In this document: positions 8,286 through 16,919 of the stretch, piece after piece
Layout: every line of letters starts with the position of its first letter
How positions within the stretch are numbered: the first letter of the stretch is position 1
Source: Persicitalea sp963803495
GTDB taxonomy: Bacteria > Bacteroidota > Bacteroidia > Cytophagales > Spirosomataceae
NCBI GenBank assembly: GCA_963803495.1
Contig: CAWDMP010000002.1
Coordinates: 1,674,001-1,738,000, forward strand
Direction of reading: 5' to 3'
DNA length: 64,000 bases
Program-made: the position numbers and the translations under genes
The notes under the pieces: model-generated
What the model was told of the DNA's origin: nothing
The model's input: the letters and a program-made list of their open reading frames with translations, nothing else
The model's database searches: none

Positions 8286-9392
8286 CTAGTTTTTCTCCCC
8301 CAGCATCCCCACAAACTCATCGAACAAGTACCGTGAGTCATGTGGGCCGGGTGCGGCTTCCGGGTGGTACTGCACCGAGAAAGCCGGACGATCGGTGCGG
8401 CGGATGCCCGCGACGGTTTGGTCATTGAGGTTGATGTGCGTCACCTCTACGTTGGGATGGTCTGAGGTTTCTTCGGCGTTGACCGAGAAGCCGTGGTTTT
8501 GCGACGTGATTTCGCACAAGCCCGTGATAAGATTTTTAACCGGATGGTTCAGTCCCCGGTGGCCGTGGTGCATCTTGTAGGTAGAGATCCCACTTGCTTC
8601 GGCCAGTAGCTGATGACCCAGGCAGATACCAAAAATCGGCTTGTTCGACTCGATCATTTCCTTCACCGTATCGACGGCGTACATCATAGCCGCCGGATCA
8701 CCAGGACCGTTAGAAATGAAGAAACCATCGGGCTCCCACTTCATCACCTCTTCGAACGAGGTGTGCGCCGGGAATACCTTACAGTAGCAACCGCGTTCCG
8801 TCAGGTTTTTCAGAATGCTTTTCTTGATGCCGTAATCCATGACCGCCACGCGCCAGCGGCTCCCTTCTTCTTCTCCCATGAAGTAGGGCTCGGTGGTACT
8901 TACTTCGGAAGAAAGCTCCAAACCCGCCATGGAAGGTACCTTTTTCAATTCTTCCATGAGTGCCTTTTCGTCTAGAATCTCAGAGGAGATAATGGCATTC
9001 ATTACGCCCTTCTCGCGCACATGACGTACCAGATGACGCGTGTCCACATTGCTGATGCCGACGATGTTTGCCCGCTCGAAGTACTCCTGCAAAGAGAAGT
9101 CTGCCTGATGACGGGAGTATATGTTGGAGAAGGTGTTACAGACCATCCCCTTTATTTTCACACTCGCTGACTCCTCTTCCTCACCCAACTGCACCCCATA
9201 ATTGCCAATGTGCGAGGTCGTATTGACTACGATCTGCCCGTAATAGGAAGGATCGGTATAAACCTCCTGGTAGCCAGTCATTCCGGTGTTGAAACAGATC
9301 TCGCCACCCGTGGTTCCGCGTTTTCCGAGGGCCAGGCCGCGATAGGCCGTTCCATCTTCCAGTAGTAGTAGGGCTTCTTGTGTTTGTGTCAT
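8286..9392 (-). CDS. carA: carbamoyl-phosphate synthase small subunit
   Basis: Glutaminase subunit that supplies ammonia to CarB for carbamoyl phosphate, used in arginine and pyrimidine synthesis. The 368-aa product has the N-terminal CPSase_sm domain (GEICFNTGMTGYQEVYTDPS, residues 30-49) and a class I glutamine amidotransferase domain with nucleophile Cys257 in GICLGHQ, plus His343 and Glu345 in QYHPEA. carB is not in the window. It lies downstream of the ribosomal operon but is separated by a terminator and a promoter-like element, so it is transcribed independently. Confidence 0.97.
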   Translation of the reverse strand: MTQTQEALLLLEDGTAYRGLALGKRGTTGGEICFNTGMTGYQEVYTDPSYYGQIVVNTTSHIGNYGVQLGEEEESASVKIKGMVCNTFSNIYSRHQADFSLQEYFERANIVGISNVDTRHLVRHVREKGVMNAIISSEILDEKALMEELKKVPSMAGLELSSEVSTTEPYFMGEEEGSRWRVAVMDYGIKKSILKNLTERGCYCKVFPAHTSFEEVMKWEPDGFFISNGPGDPAAMMYAVDTVKEMIESNKPIFGICLGHQLLAEASGISTYKMHHGHRGLNHPVKNLITGLCEITSQNHGFSVNAEETSDHPNVEVTHINLNDQTVAGIRRTDRPAFSVQYHPEAAPGPHDSRYLFDEFVGMLGEKN

Positions 9393-9424
9393 AAATTTGA
9401 TCGTTTCAATTTGTACAGCGGGTG

Positions 9425-9432
9425 CAAAAGTA
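9425..9432 (-). promoter_or_regulatory. candidate carA -7 box
   Basis: The minus strand reads TACTTTTG (TAnnTTTG) 32 bases upstream of the carA ATG, directly after the rplQ terminator. The -33 element is not clear. Confidence 0.45.
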
Positions 9433-9452
9433 ATGGTTTATGCCAAAAAAGA

Positions 9453-9483
9453 GGGTCAAACGAAAACGTTCGACCCTTTTTTT
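9453..9483 (-). terminator. terminator at the end of the ribosomal supercluster
   Basis: GGGTCAAACG and CGTTCGACCC pair as a 10-bp stem (one mismatch) around AAAA. T-rich tracts lie on both sides, so it can end minus-strand transcription from rplQ before carA. Confidence 0.8.
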
Positions 9484-9513
9484 AACAAATTGCAATCATT
9501 TCTGAACTTTCCG

Positions 9514-10416
9514 TTATTCGCGTCCGCCGTTCAGTTCATCCTGCAACGTCTTAAGCCTGTCCCAGTGGTCGTCGGCTGCCAAGCGCGCTTGCTGGGGCCA
9601 GGTACCCGGATCGTGTGAGGCAAATTGTGAACCCGCGTTATCGAGGATTTCACGCATCGCTTCGGGCGTCGAGTCGGCTACTTTGGCAAAGGTGTCGATG
9701 CCAGCTTCGGCAAGTACCTCGGCAATTTTCGGGCCGATGCCTTCCACTTTGGTGAGGTCGTCAGCTTCGGTGATGACAGGCGCTTCGGCTTCGGCAACAG
9801 GCTCTTCGACTTCAACCGTTGCGGGTACTTCGGCTTCTACTGAGGTAGGTGTCGGCGTTACCAGCACCGGCTCTTCGGTAGCTTTCTCTTCCACTACATC
9901 AGCTACAACATCGACCTGATCGGCTACCCCGGCTTTGGCAGCCGCCGTTTCATTGTCAGGCGTTACTTCTGTCGGATCGCCAGTTGATTTTTTACCACCA
10001 CCCCGACGGCTACGGCGGGTCTTGGTTGGCTTGTCGGCTTCGCTTAACAGGAAAGTCTCGTTAAAATCGACCAGTTCCATCATACAAATCTCGGCAGCAT
10101 CACCCAAACGGGTACCCAGCTTGACGATGCGGGTGTATCCACCCGGACGGTCGGCTACTTTATCAGCCACCACATTGAAGAGCTCTTTAACCGGCTCTTT
10201 GTCGCGAAGGTAGGAGAAGACAATACGGCGACTGTGCGTAGAATCGTTCTTGGCTTTTGTAATCAATGGCTCCACATACATGCGGAGTTCCTTAGCTTTG
10301 GCCAGCGTCGTTTCGATCCGTTTGTTGAGGATCAAGGAAGCGGCCATGTTGGATAGCATGGAGTGGCGATGCGCCGTTTTCCTTCCGAGGTGATTGTGTT
10401 TCTTTCCGTGTCTCAT
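9514..10416 (-). CDS. rplQ: 50S ribosomal protein L17 fused to a helix-hairpin-helix module
   Basis: Residues 1-120 are a normal L17 (MRHGKKHNHLGRKTAHRHSM opening). The protein continues to 300 aa, about 2.5 times the E. coli length. A basic stretch (TKTRRSRRGGGKKS, 131-144) is followed by an acidic Val/Glu/Ala/Pro linker (about 150-217). Residues 218-262 then form a helix-hairpin-helix (LTKVEGIGPKIAEVLAEAGI, 221-240), with a tail containing DPGTWPQQARLAADD. This tail resembles the stand-alone HhH domain of predicted nucleic-acid-binding proteins. L17 lies at the polypeptide exit tunnel region of the 50S subunit; the role of the extension is unknown. It is the last gene of the alpha operon, 78 bases after rpoA. 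Confidence 0.93.
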   Translation of the reverse strand: MRHGKKHNHLGRKTAHRHSMLSNMAASLILNKRIETTLAKAKELRMYVEPLITKAKNDSTHSRRIVFSYLRDKEPVKELFNVVADKVADRPGGYTRIVKLGTRLGDAAEICMMELVDFNETFLLSEADKPTKTRRSRRGGGKKSTGDPTEVTPDNETAAAKAGVADQVDVVADVVEEKATEEPVLVTPTPTSVEAEVPATVEVEEPVAEAEAPVITEADDLTKVEGIGPKIAEVLAEAGIDTFAKVADSTPEAMREILDNAGSQFASHDPGTWPQQARLAADDHWDRLKTLQDELNGGRE

Positions 10417-10494
10417 TGTTCTACTTGTTTAGTTGCTTCGAGCGGCGGTTTCAACGCGCTACAGAATACATACTTATTTAATTCCTAATTGATC

Positions 10495-11484
10495 CTACTC
10501 CTCGTCGAGACGGTACTTTGCTACGTCCATACCAAACGTGAGTTGCTTCTCAGCTACCATTTGCTCCAACTCGGTAAGCGACTTCTTGCCGAAGTTGCGG
10601 AACTTCATCATGTCCGAAATCTCCAGACGAACCAGATCGCCCAATGTTTTCAGATCAGCGGACTTCAGACAGTTGAAGGCCCGTACCGAAAGATCGAGTT
10701 CCGACAGGTTGGTCTTCAACAATTTACGCATGCGCAGCATTTCCTCATCCACCTGATTGTCTTCTTCGGCTTTCTGCTTTTCAAACGTCATCGTTTGATC
10801 GGAGAACAACATGAAGTGTTGAATCAAGATATTAGCCGCACCTTTCAGCGCATCCTCGGGATGGATAGAGCCGTCCGTTTGAATGTCCAGCAAGAGACGC
10901 TCGTAGTCGGTCTTCTGTTCGACACGCGTGTTTTCCACGCTGAACTTGACGTTTTTGACAGGAGTATAAACCGAATCCATTGCTACGTGACCAAACGGCA
11001 ATTCGTTGGCACGCGGCTCATCGGCGGGTACGTAACCCCTTCCCTTGTCGATCATGATCTCCATCTCGAAATCTTTCTTATCATCGAGATGGCAGATGAC
11101 CTGCTCGGGATTGAGCACTTGAAAAGAGCTGGTGAATTTGCTCAAATCACCTGCCGTTACTACCGATACATTTTTAAGATTGACTTCGATGCGGTTTTCC
11201 ACCAGATCGACCACCTTTTTCAGGCGAATCGTTTTCAGGTTCAAAATTATTTCGGTCACATCCTCCACGACGCCTTCGATAGTCGAAAATTCGTGCAGAA
11301 CACCGGGAAACTTTACACTCGTAATGGCGTATCCTTCAAGCGAAGAAAGCAAAATCCGTCGCAACGCGTTTCCGATCGTCACGCCGTAGCCTTTCTCCAA
11401 AGGCTTAAACTCAAATTGCCCGTGAAAGTCGTCTGACTTTTCCATCACGACTTTATCGGGCATTTGGAATGCTAATATTGACAT
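10495..11484 (-). CDS. rpoA: RNA polymerase alpha subunit
   Basis: A 329-aa alpha subunit. The N-terminal domain (about 1-235) drives dimerisation and beta/beta' assembly and contains YGVTIGNALRRILLSSLEG. The C-terminal domain (about 255-329) carries the DNA- and activator-binding helix-hairpin-helix (SVRAFNCLKSADLKTLGDLV). The gene is preceded by AAGGAG 8 bases before the ATG, an unusually good Shine-Dalgarno sequence for this phylum. It lies between rpsD and rplQ in the canonical alpha-operon order, 139 bases after rpsD with a hairpin in the gap. Confidence 0.98.
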   Translation of the reverse strand: MSILAFQMPDKVVMEKSDDFHGQFEFKPLEKGYGVTIGNALRRILLSSLEGYAITSVKFPGVLHEFSTIEGVVEDVTEIILNLKTIRLKKVVDLVENRIEVNLKNVSVVTAGDLSKFTSSFQVLNPEQVICHLDDKKDFEMEIMIDKGRGYVPADEPRANELPFGHVAMDSVYTPVKNVKFSVENTRVEQKTDYERLLLDIQTDGSIHPEDALKGAANILIQHFMLFSDQTMTFEKQKAEEDNQVDEEMLRMRKLLKTNLSELDLSVRAFNCLKSADLKTLGDLVRLEISDMMKFRNFGKKSLTELEQMVAEKQLTFGMDVAKYRLDEE

Positions 11485-11580
11485 ATTTTTGTCTCCTTTT
11501 TGTGTAGTAAATGACGGTTGATCAGGCCGCCGTTACATTTGCGATCGCAAACGTTCCCTCGTGCGTCGAACACAAGGATG

Positions 11581-11597
11581 CCCCGGACAAGCCGGGG
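11581..11597 (-). promoter_or_regulatory. GC hairpin in the rpsD-rpoA gap
   Basis: CCCCGG-ACAAG-CCGGGG forms a perfect 6-bp stem 27 bases after the rpsD stop. No T-run follows on the minus strand, so it looks more like an mRNA processing or regulatory structure than a terminator. Confidence 0.4.
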
Positions 11598-11623
11598 CTG
11601 TATATGCAGACGAGAAGCTCCGA

Positions 11624-12229
11624 TTACTTCGAATAAAGCTCGACGATGAGTTGCTCGTTGACGTTCTCGGGGATTTGGTCCCGCTCAGGGTAGGATATGA
11701 ACTTGCCCGTCATTTGCGAACCATCCCACTCCAGCCAGTTGAAGCGCTTGGCCGAATGACCCGAGAGGCTATCCGTGATGGCTTCCAGTGATTTGGATTT
11801 CTCACGGACCGATACCGTTTGGCCCGGACGCAGCGAATAAGACGCGATGTTGACTACTTCACCATCGACCATAATGTGCTTGTGACCGACCAATTGGCGG
11901 GCCGAACGGCGGGTAGGCGCAATGCCCATGCGGTACACGGTATTGTCGAGACGCGCCTCACAAAGTTGAAGCAAATTGACACCCGTGATTCCATCCTTTA
12001 CCGAAGCGGTATGGAAAGTGTTTCTGAATTGACGCTCCAACACACCATAGGTGTACTTCACTTTTTGCTTCTCCATCAGTTGGAGTGCATATTCCGATTT
12101 CTTTGAGCGACGACCACGGCCATGCTGACCAGGTGGGTAGTTCTTCTTGGTGAGGGCTTTGCTCGGACCCATGATGGGCTCGCCGTAACGCCTCGATATT
12201 TTTGCCTTGGGACCTGTATAACGTGCCAT
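11624..12229 (-). CDS. rpsD: 30S ribosomal protein S4
   Basis: Primary 16S rRNA-binding protein that nucleates 30S assembly. The 201-aa product shows the S4 N-terminal domain (MARYTGPKAKISRRYGEPI) and the S4 RNA-binding fold around RLDNTVYRMGIAPTRRSARQLVGHKHI. There is no N-terminal Cys cluster, so it is the zinc-free type. In enterobacteria S4 autoregulates the alpha operon; whether it does here is unknown. Confidence 0.97.
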   Translation of the reverse strand: MARYTGPKAKISRRYGEPIMGPSKALTKKNYPPGQHGRGRRSKKSEYALQLMEKQKVKYTYGVLERQFRNTFHTASVKDGITGVNLLQLCEARLDNTVYRMGIAPTRRSARQLVGHKHIMVDGEVVNIASYSLRPGQTVSVREKSKSLEAITDSLSGHSAKRFNWLEWDGSQMTGKFISYPERDQIPENVNEQLIVELYSK

Positions 12230-12317
12230 GAATTGGATTTAAAGTACTGCTGCTGCCGATTGCATAACCCCAGTTCCTAAATTATCAATAGGACAAGCAG
12301 CTGAGAATTGAATTTGA

Positions 12318-12713
12318 TTAAACTCTGCGGCGCTTGGGCGGGCGACAGCCATTGTGTGGCAGCGGCGTGATGTCGCGGATCGTGTTCACCTCGATACCCG
12401 TGTTCTGAATCGTGCGAATGGCCGACTCACGACCGGAACCCGGTCCTTTCACAAATACCTCGGCCTTGCGCATTCCCAGGTCATAAGCGACCTGCGCACA
12501 ATTTTGAGCCGCCGTTTGGGCTGCATAAGGTGTATTCTTTTTCGAACCCCGGAAGCCCATTTTGCCCGCCGATGCCCAGGAAATCACCTGTCCGCTGTTG
12601 TTCGTGATCGAGATCATGATGTTGTTGAACGTAGCCTTGATGTGTACCTGACCCACCGACTCCACGACGACAACCCGCTTTTTCGCTTTGTCTTTTCTTT
12701 TGTTTTGTGCCAT
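12318..12713 (-). CDS. rpsK: 30S ribosomal protein S11
   Basis: Component of the 30S platform near the mRNA exit site. The 131-aa product has a lysine-rich N-terminus (MAQNKRKDKAKKRVV) and the signature GSGRESAIRTIQNTGIEVNT before the Pro/Arg-rich end PLPHNGCRPPKRRRV. It lies 36 bases after rpsM and 88 bases before rpsD. Confidence 0.97.
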   Translation of the reverse strand: MAQNKRKDKAKKRVVVVESVGQVHIKATFNNIMISITNNSGQVISWASAGKMGFRGSKKNTPYAAQTAAQNCAQVAYDLGMRKAEVFVKGPGSGRESAIRTIQNTGIEVNTIRDITPLPHNGCRPPKRRRV

Positions 12714-12749
12714 TGTGCTATTCGTTATCAGCGTATAACCGCCTATTGG

Positions 12750-13127
12750 TTATTTCGTAACTTTCTTCTTGTTAGCCACTGTCTTCCGCTTACCTTTCCG
12801 CGTCCGCGAATTGTTCTTGGTACGCTGTCCGCGCAACGGAAGTCCTTTACGGTGACGGAGCCCGCGGTAGCAGGCAATGTCCATAAGACGTTTGATGCTC
12901 AGCTGAACCTCAGACTTGAGGGCACCTTCGACCTTAAATTCGTTCTGAATGATCGTACGAATCGCACCCGACTCATCGTCCGACCACTCCTGAGTCTTCT
13001 TTTCGAAGGGAACTCCGGCTTTGGTGAGGATCGTCTGGGCGGCGCTGCGGCCGATACCGAAAATGTAGGTGAGGGAAATATCACCTCTCTTGCGATCTGG
13101 TATGTCTACTCCTGCAATGCGTGCCAT
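12750..13127 (-). CDS. rpsM: 30S ribosomal protein S13
   Basis: Protein of the 30S head that contacts the P-site tRNA and 50S bridges. The 125-aa product starts MARIAGVDIPDRKRGDISLT, contains the helix-two-turn-helix with YRGLRHRKGLPLRGQRTKNN, and ends in a basic tail rich in Lys/Arg. It begins 5 bases after the rpmJ stop. Confidence 0.97.
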   Translation of the reverse strand: MARIAGVDIPDRKRGDISLTYIFGIGRSAAQTILTKAGVPFEKKTQEWSDDESGAIRTIIQNEFKVEGALKSEVQLSIKRLMDIACYRGLRHRKGLPLRGQRTKNNSRTRKGKRKTVANKKKVTK

Positions 13128-13132
13128 AATGA

Positions 13133-13249
13133 TTAACCTTGTCTTTGTTTGTACCGAGGATTCTTTTTGTTGATTACGTAGATCTTGCCCTTGCGGCGGA
13201 TCACCTTGCAGTCCTCGCTGCGTTTTTTAACCGATGCTTTGACTTTCAT
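13133..13249 (-). CDS. rpmJ: 50S ribosomal protein L36 (zinc-free type)
   Basis: A 38-aa gene found by reading the gap between rpsM and infA: it starts MKVKASVKKRSEDCKVIRRK and ends NPRYKQRQG. Zinc-binding L36 has a Cys-Cys-Cys-His ribbon; here only one Cys remains (Cys14) and the third-Cys region reads INKKNPRYK, so no metal is expected. This is the usual Bacteroidota form. It lies 45 bases after infA. Confidence 0.95.
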   Translation of the reverse strand: MKVKASVKKRSEDCKVIRRKGKIYVINKKNPRYKQRQG

Positions 13250-13294
13250 TTTATTTAGATATTCAATCGCCGAATGGGCGATGTTCGCAGATAC

Positions 13295-13513
13295 TTATTT
13301 GTAACGGTATACGATCCGCGCCTTAGTCAGGTCATAGGGAGACATCTCCAGTTTGACCCGGTCGCCGGGTAAGATCTTAATATAGTGCATTCTCATTTTA
13401 CCCGAGATATGCGCTACCACTTCATGTTTATTTTCCAATTGAACTTTGAACATTGCGTTGGATAATGCTTCCAATATCACGCCGTCCTGCTCAATCGATG
13501 CTTGTTTTGCCAT
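13295..13513 (-). CDS. infA: translation initiation factor IF-1
   Basis: A 72-aa OB-fold protein that binds the 30S A-site during initiation. The family core is complete: GVILEALSNAMFKVQLENKH, HISGKMRMHYIKILPGDRV and LTKARIVYRYK. It follows map by 23 bases in the spc operon. Confidence 0.97.
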   Translation of the reverse strand: MAKQASIEQDGVILEALSNAMFKVQLENKHEVVAHISGKMRMHYIKILPGDRVKLEMSPYDLTKARIVYRYK

Positions 13514-13536
13514 TCTGTATTTTAAAAATCTTTAGT

Positions 13537-14334
13537 TTATGAGGCGACTACCATCAAACTGGTGTCAGCCGTAACTTCTTCTATATAATCGAAGGTAGTC
13601 AGGATTTCCACTTTCCCCTTGCGAACCGCCACCGTATGCTCGAAGTGAGCCGATGGCTGACGGTCCGTCGTACGGATGGTCCAGCCATCCTTTTCTTGTA
13701 CCACTGCCTTCTTACCCAAATTAATCATGGGCTCAATGGCCAGTACCATGCCTTCCTTCAACTTGATGCCCTTACCACGTTTACCGTAATTGGGTACCTC
13801 AGGGCTCTCGTGCAGACTTTTGCCTACCCCATGCCCTACCAATTCTCTCACTACCGAGTAGCCGAATTGTTCGACATAGTTCTGGATAGCATAACCGACA
13901 TCGCCCATTCTCATGCCATCCCGGGCTTTTTCAACCCCTAGATAGAGCGATTTCTTGGTGCGCTCCAAAAGCAAGAGTACTTCGTTCGACACTTCGCCTA
14001 CGGGATAGGTATAAGCGCTGTCGCTGTGGTACCCGTTCAATTTTACGCCGCAATCGATGGAAATAATATCGCCGCTGCGCAATTCGTAACCACTGGGAAA
14101 GCCGTGCACGACTACCTCATTGACTGATATGCAAAGTGCTGCCGGAAAACCATTGAATCCTTTGAAGGATGGCGTGCCGTGGTAATCACTTATGTACTCC
14201 TCGGCAATGGCGTTGAGTTGCTTCGTCGTCACACCAGGTTTCACCCATTTGGCTACTTCGGCATGACACTTGCCCAGCACCTGAGCACTGACTTTTATCA
14301 ATTCGATCTCCTGATCGGTTTTCAGGTAGATCAT
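13537..14334 (-). CDS. map: methionine aminopeptidase, type I
   Basis: Removes the initiator Met from nascent proteins using two metal ions. The 265-aa product has the expected ligands in order: Asp in IISIDCGVKLNGYHSDSA, His in LVGHGVGKSLHESP, and the two Glu of AIEPM and the C-terminal FEHTVAV region. It lacks the N-terminal zinc-finger extension (class Ia). The gene starts 4 bases after the secY stop, so it is tightly coupled. Confidence 0.97.
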   Translation of the reverse strand: MIYLKTDQEIELIKVSAQVLGKCHAEVAKWVKPGVTTKQLNAIAEEYISDYHGTPSFKGFNGFPAALCISVNEVVVHGFPSGYELRSGDIISIDCGVKLNGYHSDSAYTYPVGEVSNEVLLLLERTKKSLYLGVEKARDGMRMGDVGYAIQNYVEQFGYSVVRELVGHGVGKSLHESPEVPNYGKRGKGIKLKEGMVLAIEPMINLGKKAVVQEKDGWTIRTTDRQPSAHFEHTVAVRKGKVEILTTFDYIEEVTADTSLMVVAS

Positions 14335-14338
14335 AATT

Positions 14339-15658
14339 TTAAACTGCTAAGCTTTCGGCCCGTCCCTTGATTCGGCCTGACTTCATCAAACCTTCGTAGC
14401 GGCGCATGAGCAAATAACTTTCCACTTGTTGCAATGTGTCGAGTACCACACCGACCATAATAAGCAGCGAAGTACCCCCAAAAAACTGGGCGAACGAACT
14501 CGCCATACCCAACATACTGGCAAAAGCGGGCAAAATCGCGACCAATGCCAGCATGATCGAACCGGGGAACGTAATCCGGTCCAAAATAGTGCTAATGTAC
14601 TCGGAGGTTTGTTGACCAGGCTTTACCCCCGGCACAAATCCACCGCCTCGCTTCATATCGTCGGCGATCTGCTGTGGGTTCACCGAGATAGCCGTATAGA
14701 AAAAAGTAAATACGATGATGAGCAATGCAAACAGCACGTTGTACTGCCAGGTAGTGTACGTAGCAAAAGCCGTGGCGATGTTGCTGGCAAAGTCACTGTT
14801 CTCAGCGAACAAACCCGCAATGGCCGCTGGCAGAAACATCAATGCCTGAGCAAAGATAATCGGCATAACGCCAGCTGCATTTACCTTCAACGGCAGGTAC
14901 TGACGCTGCCCTACGCCAACTGCGGCACGGTTGCCCACTACCTGTTTGGCATATTGGATAGGTACCCGGCGAATGGCCTGCGTGAGCATCACGGCAGCCA
15001 TGATAACAAAGTAGAGCGCAACGAGTTCCAAAACGAAGATCAGGATCTGAGCACTACCCCGTGAGGCAAATTCCTGATAGATAGCCCCCGGGAAACGAGA
15101 GACGATGCCAATCATGATCAACATCGAGATACCGTTACCTACGCCCTTGTCCGTGATACGTTCTCCGAGCCACATACAAAACATGGTACCGGAGATCAAA
15201 ATGAATATCGACGATATAGTGAAAATTCCCCTATCTACTAACAAAGCCTCGTCAGGAACCGTAGTAGTCAGGTAGGTCAGCCCTTGGAAGAGCGTCACTA
15301 CAATGGTAAGTATGCGGGTGATTTGGTTAAGCTTCTTGCGGCCAGACTCACCTTCTTTCTGCATCTTCTGAAAGTAAGGCATTGCCATCGTTAAGAGCTG
15401 AATGGCAATCGAGGCAGAAATGTAGGGCATGATACCCAACGCAAAAATGGATGCTTTGCTGAATGCTCCTCCCAGAAAGGTATCTAGTAAACCCAGCAGG
15501 CCTCCCGTGGAGACATTCATCAAGTCCGGTTCCACGCCGGGAAGCACTACAAATGAACCCAAGCGAAATACCGTAATGAACAAAAGAGTGTTGAGAATTC
15601 GGGTTCTCAACTCCTCAATTGCAAAAATATTTTTGATTGTGTCGATAAATCGCTTCAT
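14339..15658 (-). CDS. secY: protein translocase subunit SecY
   Basis: Core of the inner-membrane Sec channel. The 439-aa product has about ten transmembrane segments, the plug region GGLLGLLDTFLGGAFSKA, and conserved cytoplasmic loops including MKRGGGFVPGVKPGQQTSEY. It lies between rplO and map as in other bacteria, 54 bases after rplO. Confidence 0.98.
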   Translation of the reverse strand: MKRFIDTIKNIFAIEELRTRILNTLLFITVFRLGSFVVLPGVEPDLMNVSTGGLLGLLDTFLGGAFSKASIFALGIMPYISASIAIQLLTMAMPYFQKMQKEGESGRKKLNQITRILTIVVTLFQGLTYLTTTVPDEALLVDRGIFTISSIFILISGTMFCMWLGERITDKGVGNGISMLIMIGIVSRFPGAIYQEFASRGSAQILIFVLELVALYFVIMAAVMLTQAIRRVPIQYAKQVVGNRAAVGVGQRQYLPLKVNAAGVMPIIFAQALMFLPAAIAGLFAENSDFASNIATAFATYTTWQYNVLFALLIIVFTFFYTAISVNPQQIADDMKRGGGFVPGVKPGQQTSEYISTILDRITFPGSIMLALVAILPAFASMLGMASSFAQFFGGTSLLIMVGVVLDTLQQVESYLLMRRYEGLMKSGRIKGRAESLAV

Positions 15659-15712
15659 AACAAAAGTAGTATCAAAAGGAGGGTTCGTTCAAGCGTAAAT
15701 GCATGAAATGCC

Positions 15713-16159
15713 TTACAATACGATGGCTTTACCACCAGCCTTTTCAATTGCCTCAACGGCGCTCTTCGAAAAACCATGCGCGTGAATCTCGACAGCCGAC
15801 GTGAGTTCGCCATCGCTGAGTACCTTGATACGCTCTTTGCTTTTAATCAAGCGACCGGTAACCAATGCCTCAATGTCGACAACAGTGGCACCCGATGTTT
15901 CAATCAGGGTCTGAATAGCACCCAAGCTAAGTGCCTTGTACTCCACACGATTAAAATTCTTAAAGCCAAACTTAGGCAGACGACGCTGCAAAGGCATTTG
16001 ACCACCTTCAAAGCCCCGTTTGCGGCTATAACCCGACCGCGACTGTGCACCTTTATGTCCACGGGTGGAAGTACCCCCACGGCCAGAACCCGTGCCGCGA
16101 CCCACGCGCTTAATATTGCGAACCGAACCTTCCGCCGGTTTTAGTGAACTTAGATCCAT
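15713..16159 (-). CDS. rplO: 50S ribosomal protein L15
   Basis: A 148-aa late-assembly protein of the 50S subunit. Its Gly/Arg-rich N-terminal extension (VGRGTGSGRGGTSTRGHKGA) threads into 23S rRNA, and a globular C-terminal domain ends AVEAIEKAGGKAIVL. It is 13 bases downstream of rpmD. Confidence 0.97.
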   Translation of the reverse strand: MDLSSLKPAEGSVRNIKRVGRGTGSGRGGTSTRGHKGAQSRSGYSRKRGFEGGQMPLQRRLPKFGFKNFNRVEYKALSLGAIQTLIETSGATVVDIEALVTGRLIKSKERIKVLSDGELTSAVEIHAHGFSKSAVEAIEKAGGKAIVL

Positions 16160-16172
16160 GACACTTTATATT

Positions 16173-16352
16173 TTAAATTTCTTCAACTTTGACTAGATGA
16201 CTCACGCTGCGGATCATACCGGCAATGGAGTCAGAGTTTTCTTTCTCAACCGACCGATTGATCTTGTTGAGACCCAACGCGATGATCGTACGCTTCTGGC
16301 GCTCAGGACGACCAATGATGCTGCGAATTTGGGTGATTCTTACTTTTGACAT
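16173..16352 (-). CDS. rpmD: 50S ribosomal protein L30
   Basis: A 59-aa protein: MSKVRITQIRSIIGRPERQK, then TIIALGLNKINRSVEKENSD. I chose the ATG at 16352 because it gives the family start; an in-frame upstream extension would run into the end of rpsE and adds residues without homology. Confidence 0.95.
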   Translation of the reverse strand: MSKVRITQIRSIIGRPERQKRTIIALGLNKINRSVEKENSDSIAGMIRSVSHLVKVEEI

Positions 16353-16392
16353 GATGGTACTCAGTATTGATAAAGATGCCTGATCTTGGCAA

Positions 16393-16908
16393 TTATCCGT
16401 TGAAAACTTTTTCAAGCTTGATGCCGCGTTGCATAGCTACCTGGTGTGGCGCCCGCATCTTCATCAGCGCGTCGATCGTTGCCTTCACCACGTTGTGTGG
16501 GTTGGACGAACCTTTCGACTTAGCCAATACATCATGGACACCCGCAGCTTCTAACACAGCGCGCATAGCACCACCGGCGATTACGCCCGTTCCGGGAGCA
16601 GCAGGCTTAATAAGTACGAAACCTCCGCTGTATTTACCTTCCATGGCGTGGGGCACAGTGCTTTTCAACAAAGGTACCTCAAAAAGGTTCTTTTTAGCGT
16701 CGTCAATGCCTTTGGTGATCGCATCAGTTACCTCATTGGCTTTTCCCAATCCGTAACCAACAACACCTTTACCGTCTCCAACCACTACAATGGCTGAAAA
16801 ACTGAACCGGCGACCACCTTTCACTACTTTGGCAACGCGGTTGATCGACACTACGCGCTCTTTCAGGTCTGCTTCGTTGACCTTGGAAGGCCGATTGATA
16901 TTTTGCAT
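16393..16908 (-). CDS. rpsE: 30S ribosomal protein S5
   Basis: Protein of the 30S body involved in mRNA entry and decoding fidelity. The 171-aa product has the double-stranded RNA-binding-like N-terminal domain (VVSINRVAKVVKGGRRFSFS, with the fidelity-associated GGRRFSF loop) and a C-terminal domain with GTGVIAGGAMRAVLEAAGV. Confidence 0.97.
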   Translation of the reverse strand: MQNINRPSKVNEADLKERVVSINRVAKVVKGGRRFSFSAIVVVGDGKGVVGYGLGKANEVTDAITKGIDDAKKNLFEVPLLKSTVPHAMEGKYSGGFVLIKPAAPGTGVIAGGAMRAVLEAAGVHDVLAKSKGSSNPHNVVKATIDALMKMRAPHQVAMQRGIKLEKVFNG

Positions 16909-16919
16909 AATGTTTATCC

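Noticed and set aside
10489..11436. 315-codon plus-strand frame across rpoA
   Set aside because: Antisense shadow of a complete rpoA; no start context or family features.
12354..13136. 260-codon plus-strand frame across rpsK/rpsM
   Set aside because: Spans two convincing ribosomal genes on the other strand; low-complexity translation.
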